Below, one piece after another: positions 48,616 to 57,008 of a stretch of DNA of 64,000 nt. The notes beneath the pieces were generated by a model. That model saw only the letters and a program-made list of their open reading frames with translations. It was not told where the DNA came from and searched no databases. Every line of letters begins with the position of its first letter. Positions within the stretch are counted from its first letter, which is position 1. Origin of the DNA: Bog-473 sp963744935. GTDB lineage: Bacteria; Actinomycetota; Acidimicrobiia; Acidimicrobiales; RAAP-2. The position numbers and the translations under genes were made by a program. Location: positions 186,001-250,000 of the forward strand of contig CAVUVM010000012.1 of the NCBI GenBank assembly GCA_963744935.1, read 5' to 3'.

Positions 48616-49818
48616 CTAGGAGGAGGCGCCGACCGGCGCGTCCACCTTCATGATCCGGGCCAGGTTGCCGCCCATGATGTTCGCCATGTCCGCATCGGCC
48701 AGCCCTGCCGGCAGGTGGTCCACGTAGCTGCACGGCTCGGCCAAACCCTCCGGGTGCGGATAGTCCGAGCCGAAGAGCACGTGGTCGGCACCGATCACGT
48801 CGATGATGGCGCCCAGATCGTCCTCGTGGAACGGGCTCACATAGACGTTCCGCTTGAACTGCTCGACCGGGTCGCCGTCGAAGGCGTTCGGCATCTTCTT
48901 GTAGGTGTCGCCGAGGTGCTCGACGAAGTGAGGGATCCATTCGCCGCCCGCCTCGATGGAGGCGACCCGCAACTCGGGGAAGCGCGCGAACACCCCGTGG
49001 CAGACGAAGGCGGCCATGGTGTCCTGGACCGGGCGGTGACCGCCGGTCATGTAGCGGAACGAGTCGAGCCGGAACGGCAACATCTCGCTCGGGCCGGTCC
49101 AGTCGTTCGTGTACCGCGTGTAGCCACTGTCAGACGAATGCATCGACACCAAGATGTCGGCGTCCACGACGGCCTGCCAGAAGGGGTCGAATTCGGGGTA
49201 GCCGAATGACCGCGAGCCGCGCAGGCCCGGTACCGGCGCCGGCCGGATGAGGACGGTCTTGGCCCCGCGCTCGACGCACCACTCGAGCTCTTCGATCGCC
49301 TTCTCGACGATGGGGAGGGTGATCACCGGCGTGGCGAAGATGCGGTTCTCGTAGTCGAAGGTCCACGTCTCGTACATCCACTCGTTGAGCGCGTGGATGG
49401 CGGCGTGGGTGAGATCGATGTGGTTGCGCATCCGTTCTTCGAGCAGGCTGGCCAGCGTCGGGAACATGAGAGTCCGGTCGACCCCGAGCTCGTCCATGAT
49501 CTCGAGGCGCGGACCGGGCTCGCGGAAGGCGGGGATGGCGCGCATGGGCTCGCCGATGATCTCGCGGTAGGACTTGCCCTCGGGGTTCCCGTTGCGGAAG
49601 TACTCCTCTTGGGCCCCGGGCTTGGCCACGACCTCGAAGGTCGGGTTCGGGATGTACTCGCTGACCGTGCCGAGGATCATGATCTTCGTGCGTCCGTGCA
49701 GCTCGACGTAGTCGATGGCGCTGCGGTACTGCTCCGGCAGGTACTGGGTGAACGAGTCCTTGGTCTCGTACAGGTGGTTGTCAGCGTCGAAGGTTGGAAA
49801 GTCGCAGGTTCGTGCCAT
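48616..49818 (-). CDS. amidohydrolase-2 family metal-dependent hydrolase (1st of three)
   Basis: The 400-residue ACMSD-like TIM barrel has the N-terminal DADNHLYE, the middle His in VSMHSS, IEAGGEWIPHFVEHL and the C-terminal Asp of LFGSDYPHPEG. Members are decarboxylases, hydratases or hydrolases of acids and lactones. Site C of the shared motif lies 19 bp upstream. The gene may be transcribed with the enoyl-CoA hydratase. Confidence 0.9.
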   Translation of the reverse strand: MARTCDFPTFDADNHLYETKDSFTQYLPEQYRSAIDYVELHGRTKIMILGTVSEYIPNPTFEVVAKPGAQEEYFRNGNPEGKSYREIIGEPMRAIPAFREPGPRLEIMDELGVDRTLMFPTLASLLEERMRNHIDLTHAAIHALNEWMYETWTFDYENRIFATPVITLPIVEKAIEELEWCVERGAKTVLIRPAPVPGLRGSRSFGYPEFDPFWQAVVDADILVSMHSSDSGYTRYTNDWTGPSEMLPFRLDSFRYMTGGHRPVQDTMAAFVCHGVFARFPELRVASIEAGGEWIPHFVEHLGDTYKKMPNAFDGDPVEQFKRNVYVSPFHEDDLGAIIDVIGADHVLFGSDYPHPEGLAEPCSYVDHLPAGLADADMANIMGGNLARIMKVDAPVGASS

Positions 49819-49836
49819 GCCTCTAATCTAGCATTT

Positions 49837-49852
49837 TTGACGCTGACGTCAA
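49837..49852 (-). promoter_or_regulatory. regulon motif upstream of first amidohydrolase (site C)
   Basis: TTGACG-N4-CGTCAA is a perfect inverted repeat, 19 bp upstream of the start codon. Read on the minus strand it is TTGACGTCAGCGTCAA, followed by AAATG, and matches site B (61146-61163) at nearly every base. Confidence 0.7.
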
Positions 49853-49891
49853 TATCAGCGATCTCCTCGACCGGGCAGGTCAAAGGCGCTG

Positions 49892-51052
49892 TCAGAGTCG
49901 GTACAGGGCCCGTGCGTTCTCGCCGAAGATCTTGCGGCGGGTCTCTGGTGCCAGCGTCTCCATCTTGGCCTCGACGGTCTGGAGGGGGTTGGGATAGAGG
50001 CAGGTGGGGTGTGGGAAGTCCGTCTCGAAGAGGATGCGGTCCTCGCCCACGGCGTCGATCAGATCGGGGAGCTTGTTGCGGTTGTTCTCGAACCAGAACG
50101 TCGCGTAGATGTTGCTCCGGAAGTATTCCGAGGGCATCTTGCCGAGCGCGGCGAGCTCCTGGGGAGCGTTCTCGGTCATCTCGTAGTCGAGCGCTTCGAG
50201 AATGAAGGGGATCCAGCCGACACCGCTCTCCACGGACACGACGTCGAGGTCGGGGTGCCGGTCGAACATCCCCGAGAGGATCACGTTCGTTACGACGCGC
50301 GCGTTCCCGATGAAGAGCAGCGTGCCCCCGATGGCCAGCTTGGTGTTCTCGGCGTGCGAGTCCCAGGGGTACTGGCCGAAGAAGGTCATCGCCGTCTGGC
50401 TCGCGCCGATATGGAAGTGGACGGGGAGCCGCAGCTCCGAGCACACCTCCCAGAAGGGGTCCCAGGACCGGCTGGCCAAGTCGGGCGCGCCGAGGTCTTG
50501 GGGATCCGACGTCATGTTCACGCCGCGCGCCCCGAGGCCGGCGACGCGCCGCGCCTCGCTGACACACGTGTCGACGTCCCACGCCGGCATGAGAGGGAGC
50601 GGCAGGAGTCGGTTGCCCGAGTCGGCCTGGATCTCGGCCATGGCGTCGTTGTAGATCTCGATGGCCAAGCGGCACAGCGCCGGGTCGTCGACCATGCCGA
50701 GGTCCTGACCCCCCAGGCCGATGGTGCTCGGGAAGATGATCTGCGCGTCGATCCCGCACTCGTCGAGCACGCCGAGGCGGACGACGGGGTCGTGCGCACC
50801 GAGATGCACTTCGTCGTGTGCCCACTCCATCAACGCGTGGTACGAGCTCTCCTTCGTGCCGTCACGGGCGATCACCCCGCCGGCGCTGAAGCGGCCGACG
50901 GGATGCCCGTCGAAGACCCACATGAGCTGGCCCTCCACCTCCTCGACCCTCGGGACGCGGTCGCGGAAGGCGTCCGGGGCGCGCGTGGTGAACAGGTCGG
51001 GGGGCTCGCACCAGTGCGAGTCGGCGTCGATGACGAGCATATCCTTCAACAT
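49892..51052 (-). CDS. amidohydrolase-2 family metal-dependent hydrolase (2nd of three)
   Basis: The 386-residue protein has VIDADSHWCEPPDLF, the middle His in LPVHFHIGAS, VSVESGVGWIPFILEAL and LFETDFPHPTCLYP. The GSD of the first paralogue is ETD here. I start it at ATG 51052; ATG 51040 is possible and a TTG at 51061 less so. There is no good ribosome binding site, and the regulon palindrome covers the start, so the transcript may be leaderless. Confidence 0.88.
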   Translation of the reverse strand: MLKDMLVIDADSHWCEPPDLFTTRAPDAFRDRVPRVEEVEGQLMWVFDGHPVGRFSAGGVIARDGTKESSYHALMEWAHDEVHLGAHDPVVRLGVLDECGIDAQIIFPSTIGLGGQDLGMVDDPALCRLAIEIYNDAMAEIQADSGNRLLPLPLMPAWDVDTCVSEARRVAGLGARGVNMTSDPQDLGAPDLASRSWDPFWEVCSELRLPVHFHIGASQTAMTFFGQYPWDSHAENTKLAIGGTLLFIGNARVVTNVILSGMFDRHPDLDVVSVESGVGWIPFILEALDYEMTENAPQELAALGKMPSEYFRSNIYATFWFENNRNKLPDLIDAVGEDRILFETDFPHPTCLYPNPLQTVEAKMETLAPETRRKIFGENARALYRL

Positions 51053-51062
51053 TGACGTCAAT
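51051..51062. promoter_or_regulatory. regulon motif at start of second amidohydrolase (site D)
   Basis: ATTGACGTCAAT is a perfect 12-bp palindrome overlapping the start codon. It shares TGACGTCAATAT with site C. Confidence 0.6.
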
Positions 51063-51134
51063 ATTAGGAGAGGCCAGGGCGCGGTGCCATGGGCCAGTCG
51101 GGCCGGCCGTGAGTACCATGGCGGGTGATGTTCG

Positions 51135-51154
51135 ATTGCGACGTCGATGTCAAT
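51135..51154 (+). promoter_or_regulatory. regulon motif upstream of DUF35-thiolase (site E)
   Basis: ATTGCGACGTCGATGTCAAT has ATTG/CAAT ends and a CGACGTCG core. On the other strand it reads TTGACATCGACGTCGCAA, the same family as site A. It lies 39-58 bp upstream of the fusion gene and 80 bp from site D in the same divergent region. Confidence 0.6.
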
Positions 51155-51192
51155 AGTGTCAGCCGTCCCGGCCCCCCACGGCGGCGGGCGCG

Positions 51193-52848
51193 ATGAAGCC
51201 GCTCCCCGAGCTGACCCCGGCCAACGAATGGTTCTGGACCGCGGGGGCCGACGGCATCCTGCGCGTCCAGGGCTGCGACGACTGTGGTGAGCTGGTGCAC
51301 CCGCCGGTGCCGGTCTGCCCCTACTGCCGGAGCCGGTCGTCCAAGCCGGTGGCCGTGTCCGGCCGCGGGACGATCGTCGGCTTCACGGTGAACGCACACC
51401 GGTGGCACCCGGCCTTCGAGCCGCCGTACGTGGTGGCGAACGTCGCGCTCGCCGAGGACGCCCGCGTACACCTGACGACCAACATCGTCGGGTGCGACCC
51501 CTCCGAGGTGCGCATCGGGCAGGAGGTGATGGTCCGCTTCGAGCCGGACGAAGACGTCTGGATCCCGCTCTTCGAGCCCACCGGGGAGATCGACCCCGTC
51601 GACCGCGTCCCCGAGCCGGTCCGGCCCACGCCGCGCGCAGCGCTGAGCGACGAGCGCTTCGAGCACCGAGCAATCCTCAGTGGCATCGGGCGGTCGCGCA
51701 TTGGCCGGCACCTCATGGTCGAACCGCTCTCGCTGACCATCGACGCCTGCCTGGCCGCCATCGCAGACGCCGGGCTCGCCCCCGAGGACATCGACGGCCT
51801 CTCGACCTACCCGGGCGCGGGCGGCCTCGGCATGACCGAGGGGGGACCCACCGCCGTCGAGGAGGCGTTGCGCCTGCACCCGACCTGGATCAACGGGGGC
51901 ATGGACCTCCCGGGACCAGGCGGCTCCGTGATTGCAGCCGCCATGGCGGTGGCCGCGGGCCTGTGCCGCCACGTCCTCTGCTTCCGCACCGTATGGGAGT
52001 CGACCTTCGCCACACTCGCCGCGCAGGGGAAGTTCGGTGGCGGTGGCGGTGGTGGTGGTCGTCGCGAGCGGGTCTCGGGCCCGATGCGCGAATGGACCGC
52101 GCCGTTCGGTGCCATGTCGGCGGCCAACTGGATCGGCATCAACGCCAACCAGTACCTGCATCGCTACGGTGCGCCGCGCGAGATGCTCGGCCTGATCGCG
52201 CTCAACGCCCGGGCCAACGCGGCGCGCAATCCGGTCGCCATCTACCGCGAGCCGATGACGATGGACGACTACCTCTGCGCTCGGCCGATCACGTCCCCCT
52301 TCGGGCTCTACGACTGCGACGTCCCCTGCGACGCGTCGATCGCGGTGATCGTCTCGGACGCCGCCGTGGCCGGCGATCTGCCCCACCCGGCCGTGCGCAT
52401 CGAGGCTGTCGGGACCCAGATCCTCGAACGGGTGTCGTGGGACCAGGGCACGCTCACGCACGAGCCACAGGTCATCGGCCAGGCCGCGCACCTCTGGACG
52501 CGCACGAGCCTGCAGCCGAGCGACGTCGACCTCGCGTTGGTCTACGACGGGTTCACCTTCAACGCGATCTCGTGGATCGAGGGCCTCGGCTTCTGCGGCT
52601 TCGGCGAGGCCTACGACTGGCTCGACGGTGGCCGGCGGATCGCGCTCGACGGCGACCTCCCGGTCAACCCCCACGGCGGCCAGCTCTCCGAGGGCAGGAC
52701 GCACGGCTTCGGGTTCATCTACGAGTCGGTGGCGCAGCTGCGCCACGAGGCCGCTGACCGCCAGGTGCACGACGCGCGGACGGCGGTCGTCACCTCGGGC
52801 GGGGGCACGCCCTCGGGCGTCTTGCTGCTCCAGCGGGCGGACGCATGA
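51193..52848 (+). CDS. fused DUF35 (Zn-ribbon/OB-fold) and SCP-x/Ltp-type thiolase
   Basis: Residues 1-145 are a DUF35 protein with a Zn ribbon (CDDC and CPYC) and an OB fold (GRGTIVGFTVNAHRWHP). Residues 160-551 are a lipid-transfer-type thiolase (GIGRSRIGR, GGSVIAAAMAVAAGLCRHVL, GINANQYLHRYG, CDVPCDASIAVIV, NPHGGQLSEGRTHGFG). Separate DUF35 and Ltp2 proteins form retro-aldolases that cut the side chain of steroid-CoA thioesters; here both are one chain. An eight-Gly stretch near residues 282-289 follows a GGC/GGT repeat. Confidence 0.9.
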   Translation: MKPLPELTPANEWFWTAGADGILRVQGCDDCGELVHPPVPVCPYCRSRSSKPVAVSGRGTIVGFTVNAHRWHPAFEPPYVVANVALAEDARVHLTTNIVGCDPSEVRIGQEVMVRFEPDEDVWIPLFEPTGEIDPVDRVPEPVRPTPRAALSDERFEHRAILSGIGRSRIGRHLMVEPLSLTIDACLAAIADAGLAPEDIDGLSTYPGAGGLGMTEGGPTAVEEALRLHPTWINGGMDLPGPGGSVIAAAMAVAAGLCRHVLCFRTVWESTFATLAAQGKFGGGGGGGGRRERVSGPMREWTAPFGAMSAANWIGINANQYLHRYGAPREMLGLIALNARANAARNPVAIYREPMTMDDYLCARPITSPFGLYDCDVPCDASIAVIVSDAAVAGDLPHPAVRIEAVGTQILERVSWDQGTLTHEPQVIGQAAHLWTRTSLQPSDVDLALVYDGFTFNAISWIEGLGFCGFGEAYDWLDGGRRIALDGDLPVNPHGGQLSEGRTHGFGFIYESVAQLRHEAADRQVHDARTAVVTSGGGTPSGVLLLQRADA

Positions 52849-52855
52849 AGCCCCC

Positions 52856-52875
52856 GGACACGCCGCCCGGCGTCC
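52856..52875 (+). terminator. hairpin after DUF35-thiolase
   Basis: GGAC-x2-GCC pairs with GGCGTCC (52869-52875) with a 2-nt bulge, 8 bp after the stop codon. Confidence 0.35.
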
Positions 52876-52948
52876 CCCAACGAAGCATGAAGGCGACGGT
52901 AGGTTGATGGGACCGCCCGCCCGGGGATCTGCGCAGAAGGAGAGAGAC

Positions 52949-53602
52949 GTGTCGCAGGCGCCACTCACGACTGAGAAGCCGAGTGGACCGCGTTCGCGCA
53001 AGGGGATCGAGACGCGGGCGCGGCTCGTGAGTGCGGCCAAGGAGATCTTCGAGGAGAGCGGGTTCCTCGACGCGAGGATCTCGGACATCGCCGAGCGCGC
53101 CGGCCTCTCGCACGGTTCCTTCTACCACTACTTCGAATCGAAGGAAGAGGTGTTCCGCGAGGTTGCCGCCGAAGTCGACGAGCGGCTGAGCGCGCCGCTC
53201 GACTCGGTCATCTTCGACTCGTCGTCGCACGCCAGCCCCTCGGAGCGCATCGCACAGGCAATCCGGCTGAACATGGAGTCCTACCGCGACGAGGCGCGCA
53301 TCATGGGGGTCATCGAGCAGGTGTCGCGCTTCGACCAGGAGCTCAGCGCACTGCGCGGCGAGTGGCAGAACAGGAACCTCTCCGCCATCGCCGATTCCAT
53401 CGGGGACCTCCAGCGCCGCGGCCTTGTTGACCGCCGCGTCAATCCGAGGATCGCCGCCGCCGCCCTCGGCTCCATGACATACCGCTTCCCCGAGATGTGG
53501 TTCGTCCAGGGACTCCTCGAGTGTGACTTCGACGAGGGCGTCGAGCAGCTCACCCTCCTTTTCCTCCGCGCCCTCGGGCTCGACGAGAGTCGAGCCTCCT
53601 AG
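52949..53602 (+). CDS. TetR-family transcriptional regulator
   Basis: The 217-residue protein has a TetR domain: RARLVSAAKEIFEESGFLDARISDIAERAGLSHGSFYHYFESKEEVF, then a helical ligand domain with MWFVQGLLECDF. The GTG at 52949 follows AGGAGAG. Its position between the thiolase and the acyl-CoA dehydrogenase genes makes it the best local candidate for reading the TTGACRTC motif, with an acyl-CoA as ligand (inference). No motif copy lies in its own promoter region. Confidence 0.9.
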   Translation: MSQAPLTTEKPSGPRSRKGIETRARLVSAAKEIFEESGFLDARISDIAERAGLSHGSFYHYFESKEEVFREVAAEVDERLSAPLDSVIFDSSSHASPSERIAQAIRLNMESYRDEARIMGVIEQVSRFDQELSALRGEWQNRNLSAIADSIGDLQRRGLVDRRVNPRIAAAALGSMTYRFPEMWFVQGLLECDFDEGVEQLTLLFLRALGLDESRAS

Positions 53603-54462
53603 CCCCGCACCGCCTCCTCGTGCCAGGCCAACAGCTGCGGGGCCAACCGCGGCCAGCGGGCAAAGAGGCCTTCGTCGTGGGCCTCCTGGCGCTCGAGCCA
53701 CTCGCGGTCACCCCACGGTGGCTCCTCCAGCCTGGCCTGGGGCAGGAGGTCGGCGAGGGCCTCGGACGTGGCCCGGGTGTGGTGGGGATCGCTGGCACCG
53801 CTCCGGAAGACGAGTGCGGGGATGTCCAGCGCCCGGGCGTCAGCGTCGAGAAGCCCGGGTACGAGCTCCCCGTCGCGCGGGCAATACGCCAGCATCCAGC
53901 GCTCCATGTTGGCGACGAACGTTGATGGCTCCTGTTCGAGGAAGCGTTGCTTGTTCTCGGGGTTGCGCTCGAGGACCTCGGACCACTCGGGCAGCGCGAC
54001 CACCGCCTCCATGCCGCCGGTCCAGGCCGCCGCCAGCGACCCGCCGCAGTAGTGCGTGGCCAGGGTCAGCAGCCCGTACACGCCACCGCTGATCCACCAG
54101 ATGGCCAGCCCGGCCGCCGCGTCGCGATGGCGCGACGCCGTCAGCAGCGACACCCGCGCACCACCCGAGCCGCCGGTGATGACCGCGGGCGTCATGTCGA
54201 GGTGCCCGAGCAGGCCGGCCAGCGCGTCGGCCTGCATCGCCGACTCGGACGAGCCCTCGAAGCAGACGTACGACTCGCCGCAGTTGGGCCGGTCCCAGAT
54301 GAGGACCCGGTTGCCCTTCTCGGCCAACGCCAGGGCGAGCTCGCGCACGCCCGGTGACTCCTTGGTGAAGCGCCCGCCCGGCGTGATCACCCACGGGCGA
54401 GCCCCCTCGTCTCCGATGGTCTCGTAGGCGAGCGAGAGTCCGTTCACCTTCGCCACTGCCAT
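53599..54462 (-). CDS. alpha/beta hydrolase
   Basis: The 287-residue alpha/beta hydrolase has the oxyanion segment ITPGGRFTKESPGV, LIWDRPNCGESYV, the nucleophile region TGGSGGARVSLLTASRH (Ser in GGSGGA) and LVFRSGASDPHHTRATSEAL with the acid. The catalytic His is not clear near the C terminus; EAHDEGLFARWP may hold it. ATG 54462 follows GGGAGC. It overlaps the convergent TetR stop by 4 bp and lies 31 bp after the acyl-CoA dehydrogenase gene. Confidence 0.82.
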   Translation of the reverse strand: MAVAKVNGLSLAYETIGDEGARPWVITPGGRFTKESPGVRELALALAEKGNRVLIWDRPNCGESYVCFEGSSESAMQADALAGLLGHLDMTPAVITGGSGGARVSLLTASRHRDAAAGLAIWWISGGVYGLLTLATHYCGGSLAAAWTGGMEAVVALPEWSEVLERNPENKQRFLEQEPSTFVANMERWMLAYCPRDGELVPGLLDADARALDIPALVFRSGASDPHHTRATSEALADLLPQARLEEPPWGDREWLERQEAHDEGLFARWPRLAPQLLAWHEEAVRG

Positions 54463-54493
54463 GCGCTGCTCCCTTCGTTGCGCGACGTACCGT

Positions 54494-55778
54494 CTACGAC
54501 TGCGACGACCGGCCCCGCGGCACCTCTCGGAACGGGCGGTCCTTGTCGAGTGTGCGCTCACGCGGCATGGACAGGACCCGCTCGCTGACCACGTTGCGCG
54601 CCATCTCCACCGTGCCCCCACCGATGCTGCCGCCCTGGCGCATCAAGAAGTTGACGGCGCTGTGCGCGGCGGCACTGTCCTCGGTCCACGCCGCCCCGGC
54701 CGAGTCGGCCACCTCGAGGGCCAGCGTGCTGATCCTGGTTTGCGCCAGCGCCTTGCCGAGGCGCACCAGTGCGGCGGCCTGGTCGGAAAGCTGGCCCCGG
54801 GTCATGCGCTCGGCCACGCGGGCGGACATCTCCTCGCTCACCAGCTCGAGCATGCGCGCCTCGCCCACCAGGTCGCGCACGGACGGGTCGTCCATGCGCC
54901 CGGCCTCCTGGGCGATGGCGTGCACGGTGCCCGAGTACATGCGGCTGGGCGTCGACCCCACCGGGTGGGTCACATACGGCGAGGTGTAGAGCATGCGCTC
55001 GTGGAACATCCAGCGGATGCCGACGGTCCAGCCGTCGTCGACGTCGCCCACCCGGTCGGTGTCCGGCACGATCACGTCGGTGAGGAACTCCTGGCAGAAC
55101 TCACGCGAGCCGTTCAGCATCTCAATGCGGTGGACCTCAATGGAGGGCTGGTGGATCGGGAAGATGAAGACGGAGAGCCCGCGGTGTTTGGGCACGTCCC
55201 AGTTGGTGCGGGCCAGGCACAGGCCCCAGTCGGACCACCACGCGCCGGTCGTCCATATCTTGGACCCGTTCAGCACCCACTGGTCCCCGTCACGGACGGC
55301 CGTGGTGAGGGCACCGGCGACGTCGGAGCCTCCGCTCGGCTCGGAGAGGAACTGCATCCACAGCTCCTCGCCCCGCAAGATCGCGGGCAGGTGGCGCCGC
55401 TTCTGCTCCTCGGTGCCGAACTCGAGGAGCACCGTGGCGCACGGCGAGAAGGTCGGGATCTGGACCCGGCGCGGGTACTCGTAGCCGGCCAGCTCCTCGT
55501 TCAGCACCTGCTGGTATGCGGGCGGCAGCCCCTGCCCGCCGTATTCGCGGGAAGCAGAGCCCCGCCAGGCCGGCGTCGTAGAGCGCACGCTGAAGCTCAC
55601 GCTCGTGGGCGATCTCGGCGAGCTCCTCCGCCTCGTCGGCGTGGAAGTCCCAGCGCATCTCCTCCATCGTGACCTGGCGGAAATTTGCCTGCAGGAACCC
55701 CCGCACGCGCCGGCGGAAGCTCTCGAGGTCCTCCGGCTCGCCTGTCTCCTGCTCCTGCTCGGCCCGGACCGCGCTCAT
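54494..55778 (-). pseudogene. acyl-CoA dehydrogenase, frameshifted near its N terminus
   Basis: The N-terminal frame (from ATG 55778) reads FRRRVRGFLQANFRQVTM and RALYDAGLAGLCFPR. The other frame continues EYGGQGLPPAYQQVLNEELAGYEYP, then the flavin region FLSEPSGGSDVAGALTTA and WVLNGSKIWTTGAWWSDW, and the end of the domain. The family reads FPREYGGQG here, so two bases are missing (or one is extra) near 55550. The joined protein is about 428 residues. Its start overlaps the stop of the next acyl-CoA dehydrogenase, so the pair may form an alpha2beta2-type enzyme as in steroid catabolism. Confidence 0.9.
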
Positions 55779-56935
55779 GCTGCAGTCTCCTCTCGTGCCT
55801 CGACGAGGGAGGCGATGTGCTGGCGATGCGCAGCCGGCGTACCCGCCAGCGAGCGGTTCACCGTGAAGCGGCGGAGGAAGAGGTGGAGATCGTGTTCGAA
55901 CGTCACGCCGATCCCGCCATGGATCTGCACGCAGTCCTGCAAGAGGTCGGCGCCGTACTGGCCGATGAAGGCCTTGGCTGCGCTCAGCAGCTCGGCCGCC
56001 TCCTCGTCGCCCGACGCCGCGGCGAGGCAGGAGGAGTCACTGATGGCATGGCTGGCCTCGAGCCACGCCATCATGTCGGCGAAGCGGTGCTTGAGCGCCT
56101 GGTACGAGGCGAGCGGACGGCCGAAGGTGTAGCGGTCGAAGGACCATTCGACGGTCATGTCGAAGCCCGCCTGCATGGCGCCGACCGCCTCGGCGTCGAG
56201 CATGACGAGGGCGGCCTCGAACTGGCGCTCCACGTCGGCGGCGGCCTCGCCCGCCGTCCCCACCACGGCCTCGGGACCGACTCGGACATCGTCGAAGGTG
56301 ACGGCGCCGAAGCGGCGCGTGAGATCCACCGTCTGCATCGCAGTGACGGAGACACCCGGCGTCGTCGCAGGGACGAGGACCTGGGTCATGCGGCTCCCGC
56401 CGCCGCTACCGTCGCCGTCGGCGTCGCACGCGCTCAGGAGAAAGTGGGCAGCCTGTCCGGCGGACTCGACGGGACGCACCGTGCCGCGCAGCACGAAGTC
56501 CTTCCCGTCACGTCGGAGCTCGATGCCGGTGCGCCACGCGCCCGGCCCGGGAGCGAGCTCAGGGATGTACCACGTGGCGATCTCGGTCCCGGCCAACAGG
56601 CCCGCCAGCACCTCGGGATGCGATCCGTGTGCGCTGAGCGCCGAGGCGACGACGTTGGTCGCCACCAGCGGCCCGGGCGCGGCGTGCTGGCCGAACTCGT
56701 ATGCGACGAGGCTCAGATCGACCAGGCCCGGCCCGCTGATCGTCCCGCCCCCGTGTTCCTCGGCCACCAGCAACGACGTCCACCCGAGCTCCGCGCCCTG
56801 ACGCCAGTAGCCGGCGTCGAAGCCCGCCGCGTCGTCGCGCAACGCGCGCACCGCGTCGGGCGGCGCGTGCTCCGTCAAGAAGCGCGCCGTCGTCGTCCGG
56901 AAGAACTCCTGATCCTCGCTCAACGCGACGAACAT
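55775..56935 (-). CDS. acyl-CoA dehydrogenase family protein
   Basis: The 386-residue protein has the acyl-CoA dehydrogenase fold. It has ALSEDQEFFRTTTARFL, GGGTISGPGLVDLSLVAYEFG, SAGQAAHFLLSACD in the beta-domain, and C-terminal RPLASYQALKHRFADMMAWLEAS, then QIHGGIGVTFEHDLHLFLRR. The usual catalytic base in the last helices is not clear, typical of the second subunit of two-gene dehydrogenases. It overlaps the next gene by 4 bp. Confidence 0.9.
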   Translation of the reverse strand: MFVALSEDQEFFRTTTARFLTEHAPPDAVRALRDDAAGFDAGYWRQGAELGWTSLLVAEEHGGGTISGPGLVDLSLVAYEFGQHAAPGPLVATNVVASALSAHGSHPEVLAGLLAGTEIATWYIPELAPGPGAWRTGIELRRDGKDFVLRGTVRPVESAGQAAHFLLSACDADGDGSGGGSRMTQVLVPATTPGVSVTAMQTVDLTRRFGAVTFDDVRVGPEAVVGTAGEAAADVERQFEAALVMLDAEAVGAMQAGFDMTVEWSFDRYTFGRPLASYQALKHRFADMMAWLEASHAISDSSCLAAASGDEEAAELLSAAKAFIGQYGADLLQDCVQIHGGIGVTFEHDLHLFLRRFTVNRSLAGTPAAHRQHIASLVEAREETAA

Positions 56936-57008
56936 CGTCCTCCCCTGTGTCGATTCGTGGTGTGTGTCATGGGCATGGTCTAGTGCGGGAGCCTGACGTC
57001 ACCGCAAG

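Noticed and set aside
52030..52070. GGC/GGT trinucleotide repeat as a regulatory microsatellite
   Set aside because: It is in frame inside the thiolase and encodes eight glycines; a loop is the simpler view.
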